A stretch of DNA of 64,000 nt from Dasyornis broadbenti (taxonomy: Eukaryota > Chordata > Aves > Passeriformes > Dasyornithidae): positions 2,063,405-2,127,404 of the forward strand of contig VZRN01005010.1 of the NCBI GenBank assembly GCA_013397935.1, in the 5' to 3' direction. The notes under the pieces were generated by a model. It was not told the origin of the DNA, searched no databases, and saw nothing but the letters and a program-made list of their open reading frames with translations. How positions within the stretch are numbered: the stretch's first letter is position 1; each line of letters begins with the position of its first letter. This document shows positions 1 to 13,289 of this stretch, one piece after another. The position numbers and the translations under genes are program-made.

Positions 1-128
1 CGAGCCTTCCTTCCGTGCCTTCCTTCTGCGCCTTCCTTCCGCGCCTTCCATCCTGCCTTCCGCACTTTCCTTCCTTCCGCACCTTCCTTCTGTGCCTTCC
101 TTCCGCGCCTTCCTTCCTTCCTCCCTGC
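1..128. repeat. C/T-rich minisatellite, about 13-bp period, cut by the window edge
   Basis: The sequence is a run of imperfect copies of a 13-base unit of the form CGYGCCTTCCTTC. About ten copies are visible, with CpG/TpG variation in the first four bases and some slippage to a plain CCTT rhythm near 110-125. The array begins at or before base 1, so its true length is unknown. Unique AT-rich sequence starts near 129. Confidence 0.85.
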
Positions 129-3100
129 TAGGCTTCTAGTGTCTGACAAAGTCTGGCATTAAGAACATCAATTATATGTAGATTGACAACCTGGGCACTT
201 TTCTAAAAACTGAAATAACTCCATGAGCTTTGTGCTAACTTTAGGAAGCCACCTGCTGTGGCTGTGTGATCATGAAACTCATGCGAGTTTCTGAGCTGCG
301 CAGGAGCTGCAGCCGAGCCTAGCCAGATCAGATCAGCCTGCAGCTCACACTGGAGCTACTCTATCACATGCCTTGAAGAATGTTCCCATTCACCACTTGG
401 AGGTTTTCATTACAGCCACCAACCCTCCTACTTTAAATGGAATAATAGACAGTGTAGGTTTTTGGTGAAGGAGATTGTGTGTTAGCTGGTGTGGTGTTCT
501 GAAAACATCTAATTGTTTTATTGTCATTTTGATAAAAATTACAACTACTGTAGTAGTTATGTCCTGGGAAAGATGCAGCTTATTCATTCCTTGCTCAGAG
601 TAGTCCCACCCCAGTATGGATTTTTCTTTCAGGAAAATCAGTCAGCAGACTGCACTAGTATATAATAAAATCACACATGCATGTACAACAAAAGTGCTCA
701 CGCAAATATTGTGAGAATAAACAATTGCCTTTGTTATCTCACTAGCCATTTTGGAAGAAAGGATGAAACTGAGAATGAAATTACTTCTGTAGTAGTAACA
801 AGGGAGTGAAGTCAAAGTATAAATTGCAGGGCTGTACCACGATCTTCCTTCCACACTGAGATCTCAAAAGCAAAGAGGAAGCCTTATTAGGAGGTACACA
901 ATATGAACAGTTCTGTGATGTATGAAGCTGCATCTGCAACTGCCCTTAATGACATGCAGCCTCTCGGCAGATCTGATACTGCAGAGGCCTCTCATAAAGA
1001 CCACTTCAGCTTAATTTAAAAGCAGCCATGTTCTGGTTTTAACATCTCTAAATTTTAATCTGCACATTGCAAAACAGCCTGGGTTTATTGCCTGGAGTTA
1101 GGGAACATCTAATCAAAGACGTGATTTTACAATCTTTTCTACAATCGATAGTTCAACGCAATAAACTCTCACATGCCCTGCTACATGGCGGTGGGAGAGG
1201 TGCAGCCAGACTGTCGGCACACCTGGCAAACTAAAAGACTCTGTAATAGCCCTGCATGTGATGATGCTTGCAACAGCCACCACAATGCAGTCTGAATGTG
1301 CCATCCTCTCTGGTGTCACATGAAAAACTTTTGGAGCATGTTTCTTCTAGTTTGGAGACTAGAAGTCTCCCCAGCCAAGGAAAGAGGTTTCTAAAAAAAG
1401 GAAAAAACAAAAATTGATCTTAAAGACAACAGAATTGTGAAGAAGCCCTGGGTAAGCTGCCTTTTTTACATATCAGGAGTTTCAGTATCAGCTCACTATA
1501 CAGTTCTAGTATCTCCTGGAGCCTAGAATATGTATCACTGTATATGTATGTGTATGTACCCTCACTCGCCCAAATAAAAACTTAATATTATATGTTTAAT
1601 AAGTCATGTACATATAAAGCAAACTGCAAATATCTATTATAGAAGGACAAGCTTATTATTAAAATATGCTCTGGATGGTCTTCATTTGTAAGAAAACAAG
1701 ACTAGAAGAGACCACCCGAGTAATATCAGTTGCCCAGATTTATCTCCAAGGTAAATTCCAATAAATTCCCTTTTCCTCTCAAGCACAGATCCTTTTCACA
1801 GTATTGGTGAAATACATGGTGACTTGGAGATACTTTCTGTGAGGTATGACTACATGAAAATCACTTTTCAACTTTTAGAAAGAATTAGGGTTTAAAATGT
1901 ATGTATTTTTAAAAAGACTTATACTTCTTGATCTTATCTTAATGTCTAATTAAAAATTATGAAGAAGTCACATTAGGTAGACCAAAGTCCTACTACAGTG
2001 CATAAATTTTTAGCTCTAAGCTCATTGATAATAAAAGGTGTTGTAAGTTACTCACTATAATGTGGCATATAATGAATGAAAAATAATTTATTCTCAACAG
2101 TATCTAAGGATTTCAAAGCATCATACAAATATTGAATTAAGCTTCCCAACAAGGTGAGTAAATATTGTATCCATGTAAAGAACAAGAACAGAAATCATGC
2201 AGTGTCCAAAATCACCCATATTCCAGCTGTTGCAAAAAAAGATTCACTGTCTCTGAGAACAAACACAAATTTTTTAAAGTCAGATGGACAAATCAGCAAG
2301 AGCTATGCCTCTTGTCCTGTAGGGCAAGTTGCCCTATCGAAGCAAGTGAACTGAAAGTGCTCCATTAGTACTTTGATGGAGATGGCAGAGAGTACAAGAG
2401 AGTATGAAAGATTTAATCATCAGAAACGCACTCTAAGGGGGAAAGGAAGAAGAACCTAAGTGAAAAGTACTTTAAAAGGAATGAAAGGAACATGACTGCA
2501 GCTAACAAGCTAATGCCTTTTGCTACCTATAAAATAGCATGATAGAGTTATAGGTGAACTAGATGAAACTAGTAGTATAAATGTTCATAATTTACAGAGT
2601 GCACACATTTTTGTTGTGCATCATACAAAAGTGATAGAGTGCTCTTCTGTAGAAATTTCTGCATTCCGTGGAAATGACTTGAGTGCAGAGAGGAATTTAA
2701 CAGAACCACTTGTAACTTTTGAACACTGAAAGATCTTCAGTATCCCAGCCAAAACCCTTGAAATGTGTTGAAGTCTGTATGGCTGTACTCTGTGAAAGAG
2801 AAAGATGAAGAGCAGGCTATTTTATTTCCACTTTACAAAGATCTTGAACTGTGGTAAATATTGAGAACCAAGAAGAATGCAATCTCTTTGAGAACCAAAA
2901 GGAATGCAATGTAATCATGACTGCTGCTGTGATAAAAGCACTGAATCCTGCTGTGTTTCCAACTTCATGAGGAAGTAAGGTCTTATTGTTCTGCCCACAG
3001 ACATGCCTGCAAATGTAGGAGAATTTTTGATGCAAACAAAAGACTGAAACACTGTTCTATACTCACCCATCTTACATGAGCAAGTGATTCAGTTGCTTTC

Positions 3101-6100
3101 CACTTCTACCTCTACCAAAGACCACTCTATATGAGAGTTATAAGATATGTCATTAACGTTCTGAAAATCTGTAAATACAACATAACCTGTTTTCTAGGTG
3201 TTCTCCATCCACATGGCCACTTCTCCATCAGCTTGTGGACTCCTTGCTTAGAGGCTGTGCAGCAGCAAAATGTTAACCCATTGTGCATGTATTGATACTA
3301 TCAGTTCTGGGACATGTCTGAGTCACACTTCTTTCAAGCCAGCTATCTGCAAAAACTGACAGCTCTGATGATGCTTCAGAAGCACCTACAGCATTTACAG
3401 GCACACTCAAAGAGGATATTTTGACAACTCAGATTGAAAAATCTGTTCTTCCCAGAACAAGTGCATCTTTTGTTCATTAGTGTTCTGTTCAGCTTGGTTG
3501 ACCTTGGTTTTTTTTCAAACCTTGATTGCTGCAACATTCGCTCTGCTGCTCAGCCAGCAGTCTGTAGGATTCCAACAAGTAAATGGTAAGAAGGAGAAAA
3601 AGGATAGCATCTTTCTCCCTTACAAATCAAGGAATGGTTCAGCTGAATATAGACATCTAACTTTGAACTTGTCACTTTAGTCTCCCTTTGCACTTGACAG
3701 AGAGCTAGTCAGTATTGCCAGTATCATCTCAGATAAGATTCATGCTGCTCTAAACTAGGAGTTTACACATGATCAGATGAGTCAAGCACCATTAAAGTTC
3801 TTCTCTTTTAACTACTAGAAGGTCGTTGAGTACCTGCCACAGCTGTAGACAGGGAAACATGGGCTTTAGAACAGAAATTCTGCCGTCATTCCACAGAGTC
3901 CGCTTTACCTCCATGTCTGCCCACAAACACTATGCTGGCTTACTCTTCTTACAGATGAGAATAACCACACTGGACATAGTGGAATCGATTGGGAATTGTG
4001 AAGTGTCTTGCTGTGCAAGATTCTTCAAGTGCCATTGCCTAGTAAGGATGGCCCAGGTTTCAAATTTGCTAGTTAACACCAAGACTAAATGTTTGTAGTT
4101 ACTCAGAAATTACATTAATAGCAAAAATAATTATAATTTAAAAACCCCAAAACTCCACAAAACTAAGAAGACTACACAAAATAAATTACAGCTAGGAAGA
4201 AAAATATGATCCTTAGTAAAATCAAAGAAAATACTGTATTTAGCAGTAAAATTTGTAGGTATTCTACGGTTTTGCAGCTCATACAAGAAAATAAAGGAGA
4301 CAGGCAGTTGTGCTGGCTTTTCCTTGTTCTTCTGTCTATTTTTTTCTCTTTATTTTTATCATAGATGTGTAACATCTTATTGAATTTAATCACACTAGCA
4401 ATTAAAGAACAATCAAAATAAAGGAATTCCCTGTAATTAATGCACATACTGGGTGGACAAAAACATTAATATGGTCATTTTTATGTGGCTAGGTCCCCCC
4501 TATAATAGCAGGTTTTTCATTGGAATAACGCCTTGCAAATCATCTAAATGAAGAAAAAAAAAGGCTTACTTTTTTTTGTTTAAAGAAAATAGTCTTTTCA
4601 AGGAGATTCTGTGTGCTCTGCTACTAGCTTTTGAGAAAAGTTTAATTGTAATTTTCTATTTTACTTGCAAAATTGAAACAAAAGAAAATTCCTTTGTCTT
4701 TGCCTCTTCTTTCAGAAACCCAAATGTTGTGCTATACTGATCTATGTGCCAGGCTACTCATCTCTCTCCTCGAGGGGTCTTCCGACATTTCCATTTATTT
4801 TATCATCAACTGTCAGAGTAAAACATAAAAGAACAGGAGATACTGAATCCTTGGCTCTGAGGGATTGCTGAACAACAAGAAATACAGTAATTTGATTACC
4901 TAGCAAGATCCCAAAGTCAACGGTTCCCTGCTACACTGACAATTATAGATCAGAACAACTTACCTTTTTCACCTCCTTGAATGCACAGTAAACCCTTCCT
5001 TCGTTTTCTGGTGACAGGCTAGATACACTCAATCATTTCTCCCTCTCCATCCTGTGCAAGAAAAAGATAATTAAAATATTACATATTCGTGTAAGTACTA
5101 CTCATGGTATTTCCAAATTCGTTTGACATTCTCTGTTATACCAAAACAATATCGTAGCTCCTTATTCACAATGAGCCATTGTTTGCTGTGTAGAGGAGCA
5201 TTTGGATCAGCTTGCCTTTCATAGTCTTCTCTGCCATGCTTTTATTGTCAATGTCCAAATCCCTCACTGGCTTCATGGTGAGCTGGGCTCAATCTGTGAT
5301 CCTGTAAAGCTTATATTGTCTTGCTTATATCTTACTGACATAGTTTATGATAGTACTGGGGAAAACTCTCCATGATAACTGGCTGCCTAACTCTATTTTC
5401 CAGTCTCTCTGGAAAACACACACATTTCGCACTTGGTCAGTTCCATCGCAACATGAAGCTCGATACTGAGTAAGAAGTCTGCTCCAGGGATCTGTCACTT
5501 ACCTGCACTGAAGGAAACTGACACACATCCAGACCCACCATAAATTTAGTTACCCAGATAATAATAAGGCTGATAGATGGTGGAAACATCCTACAAGACC
5601 ATATGTACTACAATCTTTTCTTGATTGGAATCAAAGACCAGAAGAGATTCCCTGATCTGTCAATTTCAACCCCTTCTGGTTTCAAGAATTCCACCTTAAA
5701 ATTTCTTAATTTTTCTATACATTATTTTTCCTTTTGGAAGATTGAATCAGAACATTCTAATGATCAATAACCTTTGAATTTTCAGCCAAAATATCTTTAT
5801 AGAGGCTTATATGCATTTGCTCAAGTGCTAACATTGCCCCTTATCTAGAAGTCCCAGGCACATTAATAACAAGACAAATTGTTGAGTATTTAAATATCTG
5901 GTTGCAGTATGGATGGACAAATGGGCTTAATAAAATGGACTTATTGCTACTCATAATAATACAGGCATAGGTGTCTTTTCAAACACATCAGGAGGAAAAA
6001 ATGGGAGCTCTTGTTTTTTTCTCCTGTATTTTTTTAACCCTAGAAATATCAAACAGTGATTACGGTTACAATTCAAGAAACATAACAGCACTGTATACAG

Positions 6101-7389
6101 CAAACCCTTCTTGTCTTTATGTGGAAATTAACACAAAATGATTTAACTCCTCATATGTCTTAATCTTATCTTCAGCAGAAACTGATACTTACTAGGTCAT
6201 TTGCCTTTGTGTAAAATATCATGAATGATGCTTCAGCTGTATTTTTCACATGAGAACTATGCAATCTTCCAGTTCTGCAAAGTTCTACATATCTGCTTTC
6301 TTAAACATCTCAGTCCACTTTTTCAGGGTACCCAATCAACATTTCTGTCACTACTATTCATTTCAAAGGAAGACTAGTATCAGGTAAGGCATAATGAAAA
6401 CAGTGGGATCAGACTTTAACTTATTTGGAAGCCAAAACTTTGTATTTTTCAAGTGTCATAGTAAAAAACTGTTCACACAGGATTTAGCTTTCCTGCTCCT
6501 TAGTGATTTATTGGTTCATGTAGGTGCCTTACTGTTTAGAGCAAGGGAGAAATGACTCCTCTGACTCATCTGGTCACTGGTGGCATTCACCTTATATACA
6601 TGTCAGCTAAGGTCTAGGGACTACAGAAATTCAATTACTACATGGTAAAGCAGATAGGAATGTAAAATTTTATGAAAACTCTATGAAAGATTTTTGTATT
6701 CTGTTCAGTACTTTTTTCCTCCAATTTGCCTAACTGTACAAGAGCATGAACCTTCCACGTAAAAGCTTCTTGAATTACTCTGAGTACCTACGTTTTTCAT
6801 GAAAACCAGAAACATAATTTTTATTATGTATTCTTGGCAAAAACACATTCATTCAGTTCTGTCACAGAGGATGGATGAGGGATTGCAGCCACATTCTACA
6901 AATGTCACTGGGGAAAATATCCATGAAGTATTTATGCACTAAATGACAAACTTTATTTGATTTCAAAATTATAATTTTTTGTGTTGCCAATTCATGCAGA
7001 ATTTTGTATATGTGGAGCACAGAATCTGCTCATAAGCCTCTTCTCTCTTTCTACTATATTACATATATTTTATTAATACATTAAGGCACTTACATTTATT
7101 GTGGATGTTCTGTGTAACCACAGGTAGGAAAGGGTCAGGGTGACAGGTTATTCAATTCAGCCTGGATCTCAGCTCTCTCCGATGGGGTTTGACTCCTTTC
7201 ATAACAGTGATAGAAATAATCACACAATTTTGTCTTTAATCTTCAGTTAAAGAAAGCATGGTGTCCCCTTGCTAGAAAAATGATAGCATTGAAAAAGGAT
7301 ATGCTTTCCACACACTGTAAAATTATCATTTTTCATCACTTTGAACTGTGTAAACTATGGGCAGCAAAACGTATAACACTCCTGGTCAT
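129..7389. other. anonymous AT-rich DNA, no gene recognised
   Basis: Reading frames here are short (under about 95 codons), overlap on both strands and show no domain I recognise. One small local duplication is visible: a 22-bp segment at 2862-2883 recurs at 2889-2910 with two mismatches (27-bp period). I see no CR1 or LTR signature. It is best read as intergenic or intronic sequence. Confidence 0.6.
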
Positions 7390-8030
7390 AAACCAAGGTA
7401 CCCTACTAGGACCAAGCAGCCTTTGGCGAGGAATTACGTTCCTGTGTTAGTATACTCCTAACAAGCATCCCAAGCCTGCTCAAAATGGTGTTCAACAATT
7501 CTGTATCCCCAAAAGGATATGCCTTTGTCCATGGTTCACCAGAGCACAAAAAAGTCCAAACCAAACCAAACAAATCCCATAGCTGAAACTGTTCTAATAG
7601 ATTAGATGTTTGTGTGAACTGGCACATACAGGCAGCCAGAGTGAGCACCAAACCAGAGCCGAAATGCAAGGAATAGATTTATTTCATTGCCTCTCTAACA
7701 ACGCTGGGCAGCAGAGACACACAGGGGCAGGGATCCATTAGGTTCAGTTCATCCTCCTGGGCAGGAGCGGCACTGCCTGCCCCAAAATATCAAAGGGCTC
7801 TGTGCATGCTCAGTTTATCACAAGGTTCTGCTTCTATAACCTCTGAGCCTTTGATCTCTCTCCCAGTAGGAGGCCCAAGCACGTCGGTAAGAGTGTGTTA
7901 TCTCTACACAGGAACTCTGCTTTTGAAACAGGCAGAGGATGAACAACACTAGGCATAATAAATGGAGTTTTCCCACTTTGATATTCTTGGCATTCCCACC
8001 TGCAAGTTCAGTTGAGCACATTTACTGTCC
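7390..8030 (-). mobile_element. possible solo LTR of an avian endogenous retrovirus
   Basis: Read on the minus strand, this block has an LTR-like order. A TATA-like TTATAGAAG lies near 7832. An AATAAA follows at 7678-7683, then a G/T-rich stretch (repeated TTTGG near 7560-7580) of the kind found downstream of poly(A) sites. The block is richer in G+C and CpG than its flanks. I recall similar sequence after AATAAA in avian LTRs, but I found no terminal inverted repeat or target duplication and no internal gag, pol or env sequence. It could instead be ordinary unique DNA with a chance poly(A) signal; boundaries are approximate. Confidence 0.35.
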
Positions 8031-8989
8031 TGTTCACCATTCTTCCATTTTTAGCTGTTTCTTCCCCATAATGTTCTTTTATCTCAGCTGCTTGTGACTA
8101 AAGATTTCACCAGACAGAAACACAAGTTCAAACTTTTGAAAAGGTGGATTAGATTTATCCTAAATGCCTGTATAGGCTCTACACATGGAATGCAAAGAAT
8201 GTTAACAATTTTCTTTCTGTCTAGTGTTAAAACCAATTGCCTTTAATTTAGTAGTCACCAAAGAGTAGTAAATGAAAGGGGAAAAAATTACAAGTAGACA
8301 GCCTGCATCTTGCAAACACCAATGAACATTTCCAGCGCACCTCTCTTGTTTTAGCCTGAAAATTCTCCTCAGACCACATGCTGTATATGAGCAAGACTCT
8401 AGTTGTACAAAATGATTGATAAAACTGAGTAACTTCTTACTCTGGTCAGAAGTGCATTACAATCCTAAAATTAGCTGTTGCCATTATCTTGAAATACGCT
8501 CATATAAAAAAATCTTAAAAGTGTTCTGTTTTACATGACAAAAGTAAAATTTATCTTAGTGACTCACTAAAACTTAAAAAATTACAGCTTCTAGAAGGCA
8601 CCTCCTTCTGTTCTAGCCATCCTTACTTACACAAGTTTTTCTTGACATCAATAGGGAAAATATATGAATAATATAGGTCTAGAAGCATCTATCAGTCAGT
8701 TCTTGTGAGATGTTGATTCTTCCTACTGCAATTTGACTGCTCTCAGGGAAGTTTCTCAAATTGTACAAGTAAAGAAGACATAAATATTACTGTTATTTAT
8801 AAAACACATACCTACCTTTTGTCTGCATGCTTCCCAGTGGATAGGTATTGAACCCTATTACAATGAGATCATAAATTTTGTATGTTCAATTTATAACATC
8901 CACACGTCTGTTTTGAAACGAGTATTTTGAATTGTCCTTTTGTCCACTTCTCCCCTGATTTCTCATCCCAAGCATTAAGTCCTACTTAT

Positions 8990-10660
8990 TTTTTCTCATT
9001 TCTAAAGCAAACTTATTAAGACATAAAAATTATGCAGAAAAGCATGCAGAACACTGGGCATGGTATCAATGGAGCAGCAACACTGAACAACAAATCTGAA
9101 ATATCTTCTACTTCATAGTCCAGAGTAATCAGATAACAATAGATTCTGTCTCCCAGTCCTATGAGCCACTTAAAGTACCTCCTAGCATCACTGCTGACTT
9201 CAGTTACTCCAGGAGGGTGGTCCTTACTGTGACTGAGAGTATTGGCATATGTTCTCAACAAATAGAGAATATGGCTCTCCATTAGAGATGGCCCATTTTC
9301 CTCTTATAAAAAATGATTAAAAGTTAATGAATTTCAACAGAGAAAATTATAATCTAGCTTGTGTTATTCACAAGTTTGCCACAAAAGAAAGGCAGCAAAA
9401 ACAAGCTGCGAATGGAAGTTTCAGATCTTCAAATGTATTTCTCCAATTCCTTGTCCCTACTTTAACCCAGTAGCAGTGAGAAGTTGTTCTATCAGGAAAA
9501 GCATGGACGCTAAGTAAGGATGTGTAGAAAGCTGCTTTATTTATGTAGGAAATTCACTGCTACATCAAAGAAGGCACATAACATTGTGGCACTATAGAAT
9601 CAAAATGTTTGACATGCTCTCTACCCATTGTAGCAACTTCTCCTCTAAGGCTATTACTGCACCAAAGAACTGATGCATATAATCCGAAAGAAAAAAAAGA
9701 TCAGAGAAATTTCTCCCAGAATGTTGCGAGCATATGAACGAAGAACCAGGAGCAGTAAAAAGAAATACTACATTTTCCACGATTGTCCACGGGGTGGCGT
9801 GTGAGCCATGCAGTGTTATGAGAAGCACTACTGTGAACTCACAGGGTTTTGTCTTGCGCGAGGTACCGAACCTATCTGATTGGTCTGGGGCCAAATAAAC
9901 ACCTATAATTTTCCAGAGTAATTCACAAGCAGGATTTATTTTCCAGTAAGAACTACTTTCATTAGTTAAGCTCCCTAAAAGTGTTCAACAATAAGTCAAG
10001 CTCCTTACCACACTGCTGGCCACGATGGTTTGAGCATTAAATTTCCCCTAAGTGTTCTTTTTCATTGTGATAATTTCCATTCTTGGCAGTTTCACATCCA
10101 TCAGAGATTTTACAGTTGAACAAGTAGAGTCGTAAGGACTGAGAGGTTTGACAAATACAGATATAGCCAGTCAGAACATGGAAAGCAGAGCTTCCTAAGT
10201 GCTCTATAGCTTGGATCATAACTGATCATAATTGGCTAATCACAAATTGGTAAAAGATATTCCTCAATTTACCTACTTCATTCAAGATGGAGAGGACTAA
10301 TACCTTCTCACAGTTATTACACAGATGTTTAGTTGTATACACTGTTCTCTGGAGAACTGCAGCCATTAAAAACAATGAAAGAAATTCTTAATTATTGCTT
10401 GCTAATACAGTGTAGCAATAGGAAGGAAAGAGAAAAGCCAGAACTGTGTCCCTAGCCCCTAGTTTTCTATAGGCTGCCAGAAGTATTTCAAAGGCATTCA
10501 AGAAGTTCTTTGCTACCATAGCAATCATCAAACTGCCCCCAGTAGTGCTGAGAGTTTTTAAGTATATTTTGCAAATTTCCAATGGGTAAGTTAGTGGTTT
10601 ACTGGCTTTGTCTCTGAGATGGGGGCAAATGGTTTCAGTTGCCACACTTGAGCTTCTTCA
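8990..10660 (-). other. unidentified segment with successive minus-strand open frames
   Basis: Four minus-strand frames of 60-100 codons follow each other here (9016-9282, 9592-9894, 10037-10219 and 10388-10645), with little of comparable length on the plus strand. The segment near 9770-9880 has several CpG sites, unusual for the surroundings. None of the peptides matches a family I know, and no shared reading frame or splice structure joins them. This could be a much-decayed retroelement, fragments of a host transcript, or chance. Confidence 0.2.
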
Positions 10661-13114
10661 TCAATAAAATCATTTGGAATTCTTGTTATCCTCCCTTGTG
10701 AAACTGAACTCAGCACTGAACAATTCCAATAAGTAGTATTATAATTAGTCCAGATAGAGCAATCCTTTCCATGAGTTAAATACTGCTAGTTAGCAGCATT
10801 ACCTTTAAGAAAGTTCTCTGTTCTGAATATTTCCACAAGTCCTGTTTCTATAATAGTGGAAACCAAACAGTCCAAACAGGGTGATGAGGTTAATTCTACA
10901 GCTGGGGAGAGAGTAACATCACAACATCATAACTATTTATCATTTATTATTTTAATGTATTCTGGAGGTACCTAGTAAATGCAAGAAATGTTTTATAGTA
11001 GGTAATGTTTTATAAATTACAGTATTATAATGCTGACAAGTTTTAAGTTGATTTTAATTTTTATTATTGAGTATGCACTTCTGTCCATACATGGAAGAAC
11101 TTGATCCTCAGGTATTGTTGACAATGTTTTCTCTCATAATCTCTGTACCCAAACTACTTTTTTATCATTTCTTCTGCTTTTATGGTGTTGAGTTTGGGGT
11201 TTTTTTGTCTCCTTCCAATTATTTCTGTAAGCTTCCATCTCAGGAATGTGCAATCTTATTGTATTCTTTAATGTATATATGTAAGAATCTCTGCCAAAAA
11301 CATCTTTTCATTGGTATTAATGTTCACCTAACCAAGGAATCCTATTGTTCTTCATCAGTTGTCTACCAAAGAGTTTCAAACCACTACTGAACAAAAAATT
11401 GCAGATATCATTGGCTGACATTTTTGCAATTAAATTCATGCAAATTTTCTGTTGTTTTGGTTTGTTTTTTTTTTTTTTTTTCCCCAGGAAAAGCAGTGCT
11501 AGTGCTTTTGAATGAGCAGTTTTCCTGAAATTATATCCTCTGGACTAAATAACAGAAAATTACCACTAAAACTGTGGAAGAAGACAAATCCTGGTTTTGC
11601 ATTAGCAGTGTTGCAATATTTGTTTATATAGCCAAAAAGATCATGGCCTCATTCTGATGTGCAAATCACTCAGTAATTGACAATTACTTGCCCCCTATAA
11701 AAGGGCATTTAAATAAAATGTAAGATCTTAAGAGCCTGCTTGAAAAGTGGCTTTTATTTCTCAATTTCCCTTAGCTCAAATAATATAATGAAACCTAGTC
11801 TTTGGTTACAAGAATGAATGAGGGAGGAGAAATATCCTTAGTTTCCTACAGTGTCTGAACTTCTCACAACATGCTCCTCTCAGGTCTGAATCTTCCTTTT
11901 GTCTCTTTGAAATTAAAGGTAAAGTAAGAAATAACCTTAAAAAAAAAAGTAATGAACACTTCTTCAATTCTTGTTCAGTTTAAGTTTCTTTCTCTGCACT
12001 TTTGTTGCCTTCTGTTTTAGCATATGATGAAAACAACATTCAAAAAATACAGCAACTTCCTGATTTACTTGGTGACAGATTAAGTGCTGTAGTCAGGCAG
12101 TTTTATACCATGGACAGCTCAGAGCGGTCTGTTCCCTGTTCTCAGCTCTTCTTAACATCACTGGGTTTTTGTAAGAGACAATCATTCAGATCAACTCTTC
12201 CTAATGTGAGCTGGTTAAAAAATGTGCAATCAAAATAAGAAGACCAGTTAGTTTTTAAAAATTACTAGATGCTTTCCTGTCCAATCTGTAGGAGTGAAAA
12301 TGACACCTTGAAAACAGGAACCCTCCTCTTTCTCTTGTTTCTATCATTTTCTAATAGGCTATACTCGCTGCACCTCAGGAAAAATTATTATGGGCTCTTT
12401 TGGAAATACCATGTACTGAATATCAGTCTTGCTGGGAAGACTAATGTTTGTCACATTATTTCAAAAGAATAAAACAAATACCACATCAAATAATTTTCTT
12501 CCCAGGAGACACACAGGTGCTACTTTTAGAAGAAAATAAAAGCAGAAGCAGGCCACAAGCAAGATTCTGATAGCTAATATAGGTTATTTCTACATCTTTT
12601 CACTCCCTTCCATTCAGTTCCTCACCATCTTCATTCTAATGCCACCCACCAGGAGCACAGATGTTTAAATGCTGTGGATTCCAAGGATAATCCTTTTTCA
12701 TAATAAATAAATTATAGCAATGTGATCAATTAATGTCTTTTGAGAAATTACATGCATGAAAAATCACTCAGTAGATGAGATTTAAGGGAGCCATGATTTA
12801 CTTTAACCACAAGGCTGTTATTTTATTCAAATAAAATGGCTTGTAAACACGATAAAGCACTGATGAAGAAGTCACTAAAGAAAACTATGCTTGGGACCAC
12901 AGAATATGCAATGTTCTTGAACTCCCAAAATCTGATAAAAAGAAAATCTCGGAGTTTACTCTGCAGTACAAATACTTTAAGGAAAAAGATCTCTTTTTTT
13001 TTAAGCTGGAGGCTTACAAACGCACAGAAGACAGTCAAGAGTCCCAATGCTACTGATTATCAAACTAACAAGGGGGGTTGAGTTTTGGGTTTTTTTAAAG
13101 CACAAATGTAAATA
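10661..13114. other. anonymous AT-rich DNA, no gene recognised
   Basis: No CR1, LTR or coding signature is visible. A poly(T) run of about 18 bases sits at 11465-11482, followed by CCCCAG. That gives an acceptor-like look, but no convincing exon follows it. The open frames are short and unremarkable. Confidence 0.55.
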
Positions 13115-13286
13115 TGCCCAGAGAAGCTGCAGATGCCCCATCCCTGGAAGTGTTCAAGGTCAGGCTGGATGGGGCTCTGAGCAACCTGGTTTAGTGGAAG
13201 GTGTCCCTGCTCATGTCAGGAGGGTTGGAACTGGATGATCTTTAATGTACCTTCCAACGCAGGTCATTCTATGATTTTATGACTCT
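13115..13286 (+). mobile_element. CR1 LINE, 5'-truncated 3' end
   Basis: This is a clear avian CR1 3' end. It contains the block reading GATGCCCCATCCCTGGAAG, then TTCAAGGTCAGGCTGGATGG, then GAGCAACCTGGT, then GGTTGGAACTGGATGATCTT, and ends in the tail ATTCTATGATTTTATGACTC. Only the last 170 bases or so are present, which is the usual outcome of incomplete target-primed reverse transcription. It carries no coding sequence; reading frames crossing it are accidental. Confidence 0.95.
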
Positions 13287-13289
13287 AAA

